Numbered from the stretch's first letter, positions 13,969 to 25,231 are shown. The stretch is 64,000 bases of DNA from Mytilus trossulus (GCF_036588685.1 NC_086382.1:63918010-63982009), one strand, 5' to 3'. Made by a program: numbers and translations. Notes: generated from the sequence alone by a model not told the origin.

Positions 13969-14369
13969 GAAGTATCCACGTTGCTTGACTTAATCATTTA
14001 CTTCGGAATTTTAGCAATGAGTTTTGACCACTGAGCTTTCTCTATTTCTCTTGATGAGACGATGGAATAGTTTTGTAGACGGGTCTTCCATGATCTGGTT
14101 GTGCAGGTCTTGTCAATCCCGGTTTTTTTCCACTCGGAACTGTTGACGAAGTTCCCTTTGAGCTTTGATTTTTTTGTGTTTCAGTTTGCTCTCTGGTTTT
14201 CCATTCTCACACCATCCTCTGTATGTATTGTGACATATGTCTATAAGGATTTTTGCTGTAGGAGAGACCTCCCATTTAGGACCTTTAAGAAGAGCAATTT
14301 TCCTTGGAGTAGAGACCTTGGTAGCTTTTTGTAAAATTGTCATTAACAGCTCCAATTTTGATTCTTCAA

Positions 14370-15235
14370 CTACATTCTTCTATTATATTTTCTTAGTTCA
14401 AGTTGAACAATATTTCTAAATTCTAAGAGATCCGTTTTGTCCCATTGATATTTCCATATGACAGTACACTGATGAGAATGTTTCGCTTTTGGCCAGATGT
14501 TAGAAGCCAATACTGCCGTAACAATGTTGTGACTAGAGAGATTCGTTGCATGTTTTTCAGGAATAATGTAGTCTAGAATTACTTCATCATGTGAAGATAA
14601 AATATAATCAATCTGAAATGAACCAGCTCCGGAATGTTGTATAAATGTAGGTTTTATTGACGTTGGAACAAGTAATTTATTATCCCTGACAAATGTCTGT
14701 AAACTCACATCCTGTTTGTTGCCGACCCTGGGCCTCAATAATGTTCCATTAAAATCACCAGCTATCACAATTTTATAGGTCACACTATAGTTGTTGATCA
14801 TATGATCTAAAATGTCCAGACACTCCCCATAGTCTACAATAGATTTAACAGATGCATTGTTTGTAGGAAGGTACACACATACATGTACTACACATATCTT
14901 GGGACCAGAGTTGATTAAAATTTATATTATTCTTTCGTTCCCTTCATCAATTTTGGTTACTTTTCCAGATATTGAGGAAGACCATGCAATCTCTACACCC
15001 CCTTTTCCTCTTGGTAAGTTTACACCGGAGATATTTTCATATGAATCATGACACCGCACAAAGGATGCCTTTTTTATAATTTTTGTCAAAATTGTGATAT
15101 TGAAAATCATATAGCCAGTGATCCTGTATACACACTATATCAAAATTTGAGTTCAAAAAGTACGCAAAGGCAGAGTTGGAGGTTATTCCTTCAATGTTGC
15201 TAGAGGCTAGTTTAATCCCGATTTGTAATTGTTTC
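14370..15235 (-). pseudogene. LINE 1 endonuclease domain (APE type)
   Basis: Begins KLASSNIEG, then DIVCIQDHWLYD, where the catalytic Glu of the usual QEHWL is Asp. Later: VNLPRGKGGVEIAWSS, YLPTNN, VIAGDFNGTLL (metal-binding D and N) and finally LSSHNIV, where the catalytic SDH is SSH. In life it nicks target DNA to prime reverse transcription. With two catalytic residues changed and a frameshift near 14900 it is dead. Confidence 0.7.
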
Positions 15236-15833
15236 TTCTATCAGAAGTAGTTCTGGTGGTTTTTTGGTGGACGGAATAATCCATAAAAAATTATCAGCAT
15301 TATTGTTTTGAAGCTCACAATAGTCATCAGACATTGCACTGTGTGGTCTTGTGTGTATCTCTGCAACATAAGAGATTATCTCCCCTTGAACGTTCTGAGA
15401 GTGTATCACTGATGTCTCCTGATCAGGAAGCACTTTGTGTACACTTTCAGTATTTTCTAAGAAAGACTTCTTAACATTGACTTCTATTTGATCCATTTTT
15501 TTGAAACTCTTTGTGTGACTACTATCATTTTTGTCTAATCTATCTACATGGTTTATGTTTTCACTTTTATTAGTTTGATACATACTATCTAGGTTTTCAT
15601 TTCTATTATTTTGGTGTGTAAAAAGTTCCGGATTGATATTTTCGGATTTCTTTTCTATATACATGACTCCAGGTTTGACTCTTTGACATATGAACACTAG
15701 TGTTTCTATCTAAATTTGTGTTGATCTGGTTTATATGGCCTTGAGGTAGCACTACTTCTGGAAGTGAGTATTTTATATGAGAAAGGTTCATGAGCTGAGG
15801 ACCTTGTTGTGCAGGATATCTATGTGCCTGCAC
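15212..15833 (-). pseudogene. LINE 1 ORF1: low-complexity C-terminal part
   Basis: Overlapping open stretches rich in Asn, Ser, Lys and His, with YPAQQGPQLMNLSHIKYSLPE at the start and Asn-rich repeats of NKSENIN type. No recognised domain. The frame runs into the endonuclease region downstream, so it probably linked ORF1 and ORF2. Confidence 0.4.
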
Positions 15834-16039
15834 ATTGCCTATTCAATTGTTCAATTGTTGACCTTGATGTATTGTGTTGGTCATGTATGGATTTACTGGA
15901 TGCTTTTATATTTGTGCTGGTTGACGTGGCGGAAGTTGGTATGGGGTGGGTGCATAGTATACGTCATAGGGAGTGGTTGACTGTTGGATTGCATGTGAAA
16001 AATATTCTGTTGTAATTGAGCTTGCATTTGCATCTGCAT

Positions 16040-16522
16040 TTATGATTGTTGTAATTGAAGTATTTGCATACTTTGTGTGCTATGGGTTTCCATTGATCTC
16101 ATCCTTTGTTGTAGGAGTTTTATTTCTAAATTCATATCATGACTTGATTGCGTTACATAGGATGTAGGTTCAGAATGAAATTGTTCACTAGGAGTGTTAT
16201 CATTGGTTATCCCCTTTTGTTGACTTAAATGATGCGATTTCTGATATAATTCTAATGTTGATCGTAATGTTCCAATCTCACTTTCTAGTTGACCTATATA
16301 TGCCTTTTCTAATGAATTTTTACGATTCGGTTTAATATGTTGTCTATTTTGTTGCTTCTTTTGTTTAGATCTAGCACCTGCTTCCTCATGCATTTTTTGC
16401 ATACACGAAACTTTGATAATGTTATTTGATGGACTAGGACCCATGCTTATACCATCGGAGAATTCAGTAGCTGTTGAACTGGGTAGTGTCATGCCTAGAA
16501 GTGATCTTTTTCTATTAACCAC
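16040..16522 (-). pseudogene. LINE 1 ORF1: basic and coiled-coil region
   Basis: A 160-codon open stretch. A basic segment (SKQKKQQNRQHIKPNRK) precedes heptad-like sequence (AYIGQLESEIGTLRSTLELY), a second helix (LEIKLLQQRMRSMET) and a Gln-rich end. This fits a trimerising, RNA-binding ORF1p. It continues the frame after the PHD finger through a frameshift. Confidence 0.6.
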
Positions 16523-16569
16523 ACACTGTTTGGACTTTCAGATGATAAATCAATTATTTGTTCTTGTTC

Positions 16570-16770
16570 ATTCAAGGAAATACCAGTTGTTTGAGTTGAA
16601 GCATACCGTAAATTGTCAGAGCATACTGGGCATATATATTCCTTGTCATTCATGTTTAGCGGGTTTGAAATATTACCACATGAAAAATGGACCCATTCTT
16701 AGCATTGACCACATTCTATTGTATTTTCTCCTGACTCCTGATTACATAGAGCACACACACAGATATTTAT
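16570..16770 (-). pseudogene. LINE 1 ORF1: PHD-type zinc finger
   Basis: On the minus strand: CVLCNQESGENTIECGQC, one in-frame stop, EWVHFSCGNI, then YICPVC. This is the C4-H-C3 pattern of a PHD finger (CxxC, CxxC, HxxC, CxxC). PHD fingers occur in ORF1 proteins of some LINE clades, presumably for chromatin or nucleic-acid contact. The stop replaces the residue before the conserved Trp. Confidence 0.65.
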
Positions 16771-17359
16771 AGATTCAAAGTTTCTTTATTTATATCTTTT
16801 ATACCTTGATTATTTTGGTGTGTCAAACTAGGTGTGGTACCGATGTTAGTTCTATCGGATAGAGTAATTGAGAGTGTTTCTTTTGCACTATCACCTATAC
16901 AAGGTTTGCGTATCTGATAATTAAGTTGATGCTGTTGTTTTGCTTTGTTTTGATTCAGTATTTCAATGTCATGGTGGTTTTGTTGTTCATTGGGCTGTAG
17001 AGTACATGTGTGTTCAAGGGTGTCAAAAATGCCCTTTATTTATGACAGATAAGCCCTGATACTGCATGGATAGTTCTGCAGATAGGTATGTATATATATC
17101 TGAGAAAAACAGGTCGACACGGTTACCATTTACTACTGCTCTAGATGATGTGTGGTAAAAGTTGATAACAAATTTTAAAGTTTTGCCTATAGAGCCATCT
17201 CTTAACCTGTTATATACTTTCATGCATGTATCTATTTAGCATTTTGACCGTCTAACCCCTCAGTTGCTTTAAGACTGATCGAATTACTGCTTCATAGATT
17301 TTATTGGAGTAATGTTTTAAACAGTTCGTATGCGGATGTACTAAACTCAAAAGGTTAAG

Positions 17360-18118
17360 TGAGCTTTTCTCATCACTTGGTGTTTGTCGTCCGTCGTCTG
17401 TAAACTTTTACAAAATCTTCTCTTCTGAAACTACTGAACCAAATTTAACCAAACTTGGCCACAATCATTGTTAAGGTATCCAGTTTAAAAAAAACTGTGA
17501 GGCGTGACCCTGCCAACTAACCAAGATGGCCGCCATGGCTAAAAATAGAACATAATGGGTAAAATGTAGATTTTGGCTTATAACTCTTAAAGCAAAGCAT
17601 TTATAGAAAATCTGAAATGGGGTAAAATTGTCTATTAGGTCAAGATCTATCTGCTGTAACGTTTTCAGACAAATCAGACAACCTGTTGTTCGGTTGCTGC
17701 CCCTGAATTAGTAATTTTAAGGAAATTTTGCAGTTTTTGGTTATTATCTTGAATTGTATAGATAGAGATAAACTTTAAACAGCAATAGTGTTCGGCAAAG
17801 TAAGATCTACAAATAAGTCAACATGCCCAAAATTGTCAGTTTATCCCTTAAGGAGTTATTGCCCTTTATAGTAATTTTTTAACAATTTTCAAAAATTTTG
17901 TGTAAATTTTTGGTAATTTTTAGAAAATATTTTCCGCTGTAACTACTAGGCCAAGTTCATTATAGATAGAGGTAATTGTATCAAAAAGAATGCCCAGTAA
18001 AGTAAGATCTACAAACAAATCATGATCACCAAAACACAATTTTGTCATAAATGTATCTGTGTCCATTGTTTAATATGCACATAGACAAAGGAAAGCGAGA
18101 CAGGCTCTTGAGAGCCTC
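17360..18118 (+). repeat. Dispersed bivalve repeat (CCAAGATGGCCGCCATGGCT type)
   Basis: AT-rich with a GC-richer core around 17515-17540 and closing GAGAGCCTCTAG. I recognise it as a frequent mussel repeat that occurs near genes. No open frame. Confidence 0.5.
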
Positions 18119-18124
18119 TAGTTT

Positions 18125-18312
18125 AGATTAGAACGTTGGTTTTCCCGTTTGAATTTGTTTCACACTTTGTCTAGTATTTTTCTGGGGCTGTTTGTTGTGA
18201 GCCAAGGCTTTGTATTGAAGACCGTACCTTGACCTATATTGTTTTACTTTTATAAATTGTGACTTGGATGGAGAGTTGTCTCATTGGAACTCATGCAACA
18301 TCTTCCTATATA
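18125..18312 (+). repeat. Dispersed repeat D, copy 1
   Basis: AGATTAGAACGTTGGTTTTC, GGGGCTGTTTGTTGTGAGCC, TTGAAGACCGTACCTTGACC and GTTGTCTCATTGG in order. It shares this order with 38893-39072. Confidence 0.6.
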
Positions 18313-18364
18313 TATCAACTCTTCAGATGGATACACATAGAACCACTTCTAACAATAACAAATA

Positions 18365-19480
18365 GTGGACGTGGAAGGGCACTTATATCTCCCCACTTAG
18401 TAAAGATCTACGAGTGAACTATTTGCATTTTCTGATCTAATTCAAAGCCAATACCAATTTATAAAAACATCATTTATCTTAGACCGGTTCCCATCAAACA
18501 TTCAATAAAGTTAATGACTCAGATAAAAACAACAAAACCTTGTACAATGCCAAGATACAGGTATCGACAGAATGTATAGTTCTGATTGTGATATGTTCTG
18601 AATGTGATATGTAAATACAATTGTATTCGGTTGATTTTTTGTTTATTAAGAATGATACGTTTACCAGGATCGTATCTAATGTTCCGGGATCGGTAAACAA
18701 CATCTTCCTTAAATAAGAAGGTGAAAGCTTGTTAAAAATAGGGTTTCTACAGGTACACCACAACTTATAATTCAAGTTGACATATATATCTGAGAAGGAA
18801 TTTAGTAAGGGTTTTAAGTAATCTATGGTTACAAAATCACTTACCTAATGATTTACCAGTATATAGATACGTCAAATCCAAAATGTTAAAACAATCATGG
18901 ACATAGCGGAAATTAGAAGGTAACCGTAGGTATTGTTTAATTAATCAATTAAAAGCAACTTGTGCGGTTTTTACGGAATTTGGTTTTCATTGTGGTTCAT
19001 AATAGTACACGAATTAAACTGTTATTAAAAGGGCACAATTTGTGCCCGTATGAAAATCAACACTTTACCGATTTACTTTAATGCTGAAACGTACATAAAT
19101 ATAATATCGTGTAAATAACTACAAATTTGAAAATCTCATCCCAGGAAGTACATTATTTCGTACGTTTCTTTATACAAAACATAATGAGAAGTTCTTTGAA
19201 AGAAGTATCCATTCTTAATTTTATAGGAACTAATAAATATCATAGAAATATTAGCGAGATGAAACGATATCATACTGGCTTGTTTTTGTATAAAGTTTAA
19301 GTGAAAACCCGTGATTTTGGATTTTAAATAGACAGTGTCACTTGGGAAACTGTATATTCCGTCATTGCATCCCTCTGAAGTATTATAACCGTACATGTTG
19401 TCAAGTGGTTGTACTAGACTTTGTATCAAAACAAAGTGATGAATGAATAACCCGTATCCAGTTTTTTTCACGTGCTGGTC
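18365..19480 (-). repeat. Repeat E, shorter copy
   Basis: Aligns along its length with 42724-43715 (ACGTGGAAGGGCACTTATA, TACAATGCCAAGATACAGG, GGTAAACAACATCTTCC, CATCCCTCTGAAGTA). A 111-codon open frame (19136-19471, minus) has a counterpart at 43509-43706 (DNMYxxxTSEGCN). Indels and the lack of a true start make coding unlikely. Strand is arbitrary. Confidence 0.5.
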
Positions 19481-20039
19481 GGAGGTCGTGAAACGTTTCT
19501 CCGTGTGTTTTATAAAGATTATAATGTACTTATTCTTGTAATAACTTCTCTTTTGTGTGCCACAAATTCTAAAAAAAGATCATCAGTTAACGTTATTTAT
19601 TTCTTTTCAAAACATCTTTTGGAAGTATTATCAATAAACCTGTATTAATACACCCCACCGTATTGTACTTGTTGCGGAATTTTTGATACACCACACCACG
19701 TTCTTCTTATATGATAGACAGGCTAGATACGCCCTAAATTTTAATATTTATTCGTACACTTTCGCATTAATAAAAAAAATCTGAAAATTGAGTGTTTTAC
19801 TATGATAACTAGTCCTTTATTTTTTAGTTGATATCTGTGCATGGGAAAAAATCAATAATATATATAAATTATTTCCAATATGTTCTTTTTGAACCGCGCT
19901 CGATAAGGTGGTTTTAATTCTGACAACTTGTATCCATTTCTTTACAAAAAAAATCGCTCAAGCCGGTGATACACACCGATATAAACTTGGAAGGATACCT
20001 TATATTCTTAGTGTTTAATATTAGAAAGTGTATAATACT

Positions 20040-20470
20040 AAAATTGAGAATTGAAATTGGGAATGTGCAAAAGACCCAACAACCAGACCAAAGAACAGAT
20101 TACAGCCGAAGGCCACCAATGAGTCTTCAATGCAGCGAGAAACTCCAACACCTGAAAGCGTGCTTCAGCTGGCCCCTTAACAAAAGTGTAGACTAGTTCA
20201 TTGATAATGGACGTCATAATAAACTCCGAAAAATACAAAATAAACTAATATTAAAATTTATATAAGACCAACAAAGGCCAGAGGCTCCTTATTGGGACAG
20301 GCATATAATGATGCGGGGTTGATAATGTTGTTAATTTTTTTTTATCTCAACCCTCCCCATATATCTCTAGCCAATGTAGAATAAACAAACACACAACAAT
20401 ATGTACAGTAAAACTCCAACAGTTTTGTTTTATCCTTAATAGACGTAAATGAATAATAAAAACAAACAAA
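20040..20470 (-). repeat. Penelope-like 3' tail, antisense copy
   Basis: Diverged reverse complement of the tail at 24620-25240: AGTCTTCAATG, CTTCAGCTGGCCCC, CCAGAGGCTCC and CAACCCTCCCC all align in order. No RT sequence is attached. It is a solo tail from strong 5' truncation. Confidence 0.65.
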
Positions 20471-20479
20471 CAAATAAAA

Positions 20480-20932
20480 CAAGAATGTGTCCAAAGTACA
20501 CGGATACCCCACTCGGACTATTCTTTTCCATGTTCCATGGACCGTGAAATTGGGTAATAATCTAATTTTGTATTAAAATAAGAAAGATTATACTATAGGG
20601 AACATACGTACTAAGTTTCAAGTTGATTGGACTTCAATTTTATCAAAATCTACCTTGGCCGAAAACTTTAACCTGAAGTTCCAACTTTCATTTTCTATGG
20701 ACCCTGAAATTGGGGTCAAAAGTCTAATTTGGCTTTAAAATTAGAAAGATCATATCATAAGCAACAAGCGTATTAAGTTTCAAGTTGATTGGACTGCAGC
20801 TTCATCAAAAACTACCTTGACCAAAAACTTTAACCTGAACGGACGGACGGACGCACAGACAGACGGACGAACGAACGGAGCCACAGAGCAGAAAACATAA
20901 TGCCCCTCTACTATCGTAGGTGGGGCATAAAA
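20480..20932 (+). repeat. Dispersed bivalve repeat with two internal copies and a GGAC microsatellite
   Basis: Two related 120-bp units (20530-20690 and 20690-20840, each with GACC[G/C]TGAAATTGGG and AAGTTTCAAGTTGATTGGAC) are followed by a degenerate (GGAC)n run and the end CCCCTCTACTATCGTAGG. A very common bivalve repeat, from memory. Confidence 0.65.
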
Positions 20933-21999
20933 ATTCAAGTATGCAAAAATTCAATTCATGATCAAGCAACAGGGGAAATCACTAAACTCATTTTCTACGC
21001 GCATTCAGGAGTTACTATGTTGTTCCATCAATCGCATTTTATCGATACTTATATTCTAGGAATAGTCAATTTAGCATTTATTAATAGTAATGAAAAGGTT
21101 TTAAGAACGTTTAAAGAATTTTACTTTTTAATAATTTTTAATTTAAGATACATAATAATGACTACTACACACCATTCCATCCTGATATAGATTGTGGATT
21201 TGATAATACTTAAGTACATTTATTCTTCTATTTTCCAAACTTGTTTTGCTTTTTAAAGTTGTTAAATTTGTGTTGTATTAAAATGTATAAATACTAGAAC
21301 CTTTAAGATATTTTCTTGGGTATATTGTTTATATGGTCTTTTTATTTGTTGAACAAATAATTTTATGACACATTTTGAGTATTAAAAAGGAAAAGGAAAA
21401 TATCAAAGCTAAATTTTATTACAAATGTAGCATACTATATACAATTATTGTATACCTAAAATTTCCGTTTCTTCATTGCTGAAAACAAACGGACACTTCT
21501 TTTAAAAAACATTATATATAAGAAAAATCATAGTCAATGTCTTCACGTAAGACAAAGGCTGATACCATCTTGCAAATTTTCGTTGTTCCTTTTCAGTATT
21601 TAAATGAATTTAAATAGATTTATTATACTTCACGTTAAAATGCCATATTTTGATTGGCTAAGACGAGGGTGTCAATTTACTCAATCACATGGCTGAGCGG
21701 GTGACAAGTTTTTTGAATGTTACCCTCTCGTCTAGACCAATCAGAAATCGATAATTCAAAGAACAATGAATTGAATTTACATCAAGGAATTAAATATTAT
21801 ACAATGCTTAAGTTCTACGTTTTGGCTCAGATTTTATTATCGACTGTTAAAATAAACAAAATAAATAAAAATGCTTGACTTTTGTCGTTTTTTTCTTATG
21901 CCCGTAACGTTGTTATGAACGTGAGGTCATAGAAAATACTTTTAAAATAAAAGTAATCTGTAAAAGCCATTACTGATAGGACATTCAGTATAATAAATT

Positions 22000-22138
22000 A
22001 AATAACACATAGCTGAGAGGGTGAAAGAGCAGATTGGAACCCCTCGAAAAGGCATTGTCAACCTTGGCTTCGCCGCGGTTGACAATGTTATCTCGGGGTA
22101 CCAATCTGCTCTATCACCCTCTCAGCTATGTGTTATTT
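22000..22138. mobile_element. Foldback (palindromic) element 1
   Basis: Two arms of about 63 nt, nearly identical in inverted orientation: AAATAACACATAGCTGAGAG at the left, its complement at the right end. They are separated by about 13 nt (TTGGCTTCGCCGC). The transcript would form a long hairpin. No coding sequence. Confidence 0.8.
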
Positions 22139-22259
22139 ATATAATGTCAACTGATGTAAGTTTGCAACCGCCTTTACAAAGCAGTTAAACATTGTTCAAA
22201 TGTTAAATTGAGTCTATGATGCTTTTGAACTTTGAAATTAGTCATTTAATATTTGATCC

Positions 22260-22306
22260 GAGCGTCACGGATGAGCTTTATATTGACAAAACACGCGTCT
22301 GGCGTA
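22260..22306 (+). ncRNA. Hammerhead ribozyme remnant 1
   Basis: Stem I halves GCGTCA and TGGCGT pair (with two G-U pairs). The core reads CGGATGA where CUGANGA is required (U4 is G), and the GAAA strand is CAAAA. ACGCGTC and the cleavage-site C are kept. Predicted inactive. Confidence 0.6.
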
Positions 22307-22439
22307 GCAAAGTGTAAGCATGTTTTCTTTTCTTTTCTTTTTTTTTTAATATGAGCAAATAGTAGAAAAAAGAAAAATGATAAAGACAGTCATATAATAC
22401 AAAAAGTGAATACAGTATGAACATGTTTCTTTTGCGGTT

Positions 22440-22530
22440 ATACAGCCCGTAACAGAGAAGACACTGTGATCGAATTGATGTTTCTTTACCGTCAAAATTA
22501 GCTACGTTATCGACAAACTTAATTGATAGT
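22440..22530 (-). pseudogene. Fragment shared in inverted orientation with 23625-23706
   Basis: On the minus strand, KFVDNVANFDGKETSIRS then LLCYGLYN. The plus strand at 23625-23706 reads KFVDNVTYSDGKKTRIRS then LLRYGLH. Similarity at the amino-acid level suggests a former coding exon of unknown family, within a longer open frame at 22278-22706. Confidence 0.4.
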
Positions 22531-23624
22531 GACCGAACAATTGGTACTTTAACGTCATTTAAAGATTGACAATGCTGACAAACTTTCATGTGTCGATAAT
22601 CAAGTTTAATACCGATAATATTGGAAATAATTCTAATAATATGAAACAAAATATGTCCATGCACCATTTCGATCGGTACTTTGGTTTTTAAATCTTTTTT
22701 TCTCATGTAGAACGGTGTGAATTATATAGCTTGAAGCAAGAACCTCTTCGATCAAACGAAGGAATCTCTGGTGTCAATTTACCAATTTTTGTCGAAATAC
22801 ACATACATTTCTGCTTAACCGCGTTAATTGAACAACTTAGTGCTAACACACATCTGCTAAGGCACGAAACATTTGATTTTCAGGAGGGGAAAAGAGGGGA
22901 TGGTATATAGTTATATATCTCAGAATATTTTAATAACCGCTTCGCTGGGCAGATTTTCATGTCCCCGCCTTTAGGCGACGGGGCATTAAGATTTACCCTT
23001 GTCTGTACGTCTGTACGTCCGGTCTATACATTTTTTGTCAAATATATATCGGCTTGTGTATGTCGGATTGGTTTGATATTTGTTCTGAAGCTTTATTAAA
23101 GTGAATTGTACCGTGTCTCCCCTTTTCAGGTCTGTCATTCGTCTACTTCCTGTTTGGCGGTTATATGTGTCTCCTAGACACATTTTCTCTGTTTTCTATT
23201 ACAGTTTATAAAGAAAAATTTGGTTGTTAAAATATTGAGGCAGCAGATTTTTTAAGTCAAAATCAGGGTCAGATTATTGTTTTCTAAAAACTACCAGGCC
23301 CTTTCCTCCATAAAAATTATATGGTCCGTGGCAACAATAAAAAATTCCCACATGTTCGTCATTGCACTAACCGACCAGTTCATGTTTACAGTAGAAACAA
23401 AGACATATGTTCGATTGAATAATGATTTCCTCGTAACAAATGATAGAAATTTCGGAGATCCCGTAGTTGATCCTTTACCGTTAAAATGAAAATGCCAATG
23501 ACAGAGGTTGATTATAAAAAAATGTTTTACTGTTTTAAAAAAACTTCGATTTAAACAATGAAAACTTACACGTTGGACATGAAATATTTTGTCGATGAAG
23601 AAAATTAAATTATGTACAATGTAA

Positions 23625-23706
23625 TTCTGAAATAAGTTTGTCGATAACGTAACTTATTCTGACGGTAAAAAAACGCGAATTCGATCACTACTCCGTTACG
23701 GGCTGC
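23625..23706 (+). pseudogene. Fragment shared in inverted orientation with 22440-22530
   Basis: See the partner at 22440-22530. The Penelope-like element begins immediately after this fragment. Confidence 0.4.
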
Positions 23707-23709
23707 ATA

Positions 23710-24588
23710 TTGACATGCTTTGATACTATATATGCCCTTGAATTTTTACTAGATAACATTTTTGTTCGCTTTGGGGATTCCGTATATCGTCAGATTATCG
23801 GAATTCCAATGGGGACTAACTGTGCACCACTTATTGCGGACCTCTTTTTGTATTGTTACGAGTTACAATTTATGACAAAAATAAGCAAAGACCCATCAAA
23901 ACAACATCTGATAAACAAATTTAATAATACTTTTAGATATTTGGATGATATTTTGGCTCTCAATAATGACGACTTCAGTATGTATATTAATAAAATTTAT
24001 CCTGGTGAACTCACTTTAAATAAAGCTAATACTAACAATGACCACTGCCCTTTCCTCGATCTTGATATCTATATCACTAACGGAAAGCTGAATACTAAAA
24101 TTTATGATAAAAGGGATGATTTTTCATTTCCTATCGTTAATTATCCGTTTTTAGATGGTGACGTTCCCTTGTCACCATCTTACGGTGTTTATATATCTCA
24201 ACTTGTACGATTCGCTCGTGTATGTAACAATGTTTTAGATTTTAACGAGAGAAATTTATGTATTACTGAAAAATTATTACACCAGGGTTTTCGATATCAC
24301 AAACTAGTCAAAACATTTACTAAATTTTATCATCGGTATAAAGACATCATTCGTAAATATAGCTCAACATGCAGACCTTTTATACGTTCAGGTATTTCAC
24401 ATCCAATTTTTTATGGAAATATTCTTTATAAAGCACAAAGGTGTCAGTATTCACCTCATAAACTTACAAAACCTTTGAATAGACTTATTAAGAAGGGATA
24501 TAATTACGATACTGTTGTCAAGTCATTAAAGATTGCATATTTTGGCGTTAATATTGAGTCACTGATAAGGTCTTTGCGTCGGAACTAA
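23710..24588 (+). CDS. Penelope-like reverse transcriptase, C-terminal part
   Basis: A 292-codon open frame without a real start codon: it opens on TTG, and the element is truncated. It copies element RNA into DNA. Visible RT motifs: GIPMGTNCAPLIADLFL at residues 31-47, and RYLDDI with the catalytic Y-L-D-D at 77-80, followed by PFLDLDIYI. The frame then continues through a basic thumb and C-terminal region to SLIRSLRRN and stop. There is no GIY-YIG endonuclease after the RT. The family either lacks it or carries it at the missing N-terminus, as in the Naiad-type Penelope-like elements of invertebrates. The frame has no stops, so this is a young copy, but truncation makes it non-functional. 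Confidence 0.75.
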   Translation: MTCFDTIYALEFLLDNIFVRFGDSVYRQIIGIPMGTNCAPLIADLFLYCYELQFMTKISKDPSKQHLINKFNNTFRYLDDILALNNDDFSMYINKIYPGELTLNKANTNNDHCPFLDLDIYITNGKLNTKIYDKRDDFSFPIVNYPFLDGDVPLSPSYGVYISQLVRFARVCNNVLDFNERNLCITEKLLHQGFRYHKLVKTFTKFYHRYKDIIRKYSSTCRPFIRSGISHPIFYGNILYKAQRCQYSPHKLTKPLNRLIKKGYNYDTVVKSLKIAYFGVNIESLIRSLRRN

Positions 24589-25225
24589 ACACATTTATTC
24601 TAAAAACAGTTGTTGGCATGACACGGGTTATGTTCTTCTCATATATGTTATGATGGTATGATACTAAACCCCTTACGGGAAGGATTGTGCCTGATGTTCA
24701 TATGATGAAATCATAATCTTTCAGTCAGTTTAATTGAAGTCTGGAGCTGGCATGTCAGTTAACTGCTAGTAGTCAGTTGTTATTTATGTATTATTGTCAT
24801 TTTGTTTATTTTCTTTGGTTACATCTTCTGACATCAGACTCGGACTTCTCTTGAACTGAATTTTAATGTGCGTATTGTTATGCTTTTACTTTTCTACACT
24901 GGTTAGAGGTATAGGGGGAGGGTTGAGATCTCACAAACATGTTTAACCCCGCCGCATTTTTGCGCCTGTCCCAAGTCAGGAGCCTCTGGCCTTTGTTAGT
25001 CTTGTATTATTTATATTTTAGTTTCTTGTGTACAATTTGGAAATTAGTATGGCGTTCATTATCACTGAACTAGTATATATTTGTTTAGGGGCCAGCTGAA
25101 GGACGCCTCCGGGTGCGGGAATTTCTCGCTACATTGAAGACCTGTTGGTGACCTTCTGCTGTTGTGTTTTTTTATTTTGGTCGGGTTGTTGTCTCTTTGA
25201 CACATTCCCCATTTCCATTCTCAAT

Positions 25226-25231
25226 TTTATT
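25226..25231 (-). terminator. Possible polyadenylation signal of receptor copy 1
   Basis: AATAAA on the minus strand, about 90 nt after the stop codon. It sits exactly at the 3' end of the inserted Penelope-like tail (its antisense CAATTTTA end), so a transposon may supply the signal. Confidence 0.3.

Larger units (their letters stand above)
13306..17223 (-). mobile_element. Decayed LINE 1 with PHD-finger ORF1
   Basis: Minus-strand non-LTR retrotransposon. In transcript order: an N-terminal ORF1 region (17023-17223), a PHD-type zinc finger (16570-16770), coiled coil (16040-16522), low-complexity ORF1 end (15212-15833), apurinic-type endonuclease (14370-15235), linker (13669-13968) and the start of the reverse transcriptase (to about 13306). 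Stops and frameshifts throughout. The RT catalytic centre and 3' end are missing, unusual because LINEs normally lose the 5' end. Confidence 0.75.
21385..22330 (+). repeat. Dispersed repeat C, copy interrupted by a 550-bp insertion
   Basis: Left part (to 21599) and right part (from about 22151) align in order with 51005-51445: TCAAAGCTAAATTTTATTAC, CAATGTCTTCA, GAAAATTTTCGTTG-like stretches, TTGCAACCGCC, GCTTTTGAACTTTG, then the ribozyme remnant. The middle 21600-22150 is absent from the other copy. Confidence 0.6.

Noticed and set aside
19136..19471. 111-residue minus-strand frame as an exon
   Set aside because: Starts on GTG, and its counterpart at 43509-43706 has indels and a diverged end. 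Similarity is spread equally over non-coding flanks, as in a dispersed repeat.
20045..20240. 76- and 66-residue frames on opposite strands as small genes
   Set aside because: Both lie within the antisense Penelope-like tail, which is non-coding.
22278..22706. 142-residue frame as a host gene
   Set aside because: It overlaps ribozyme remnant 1 and a long poly-Lys-like T-rich run, and only a short part has similarity elsewhere. Treated as a repeat fragment.
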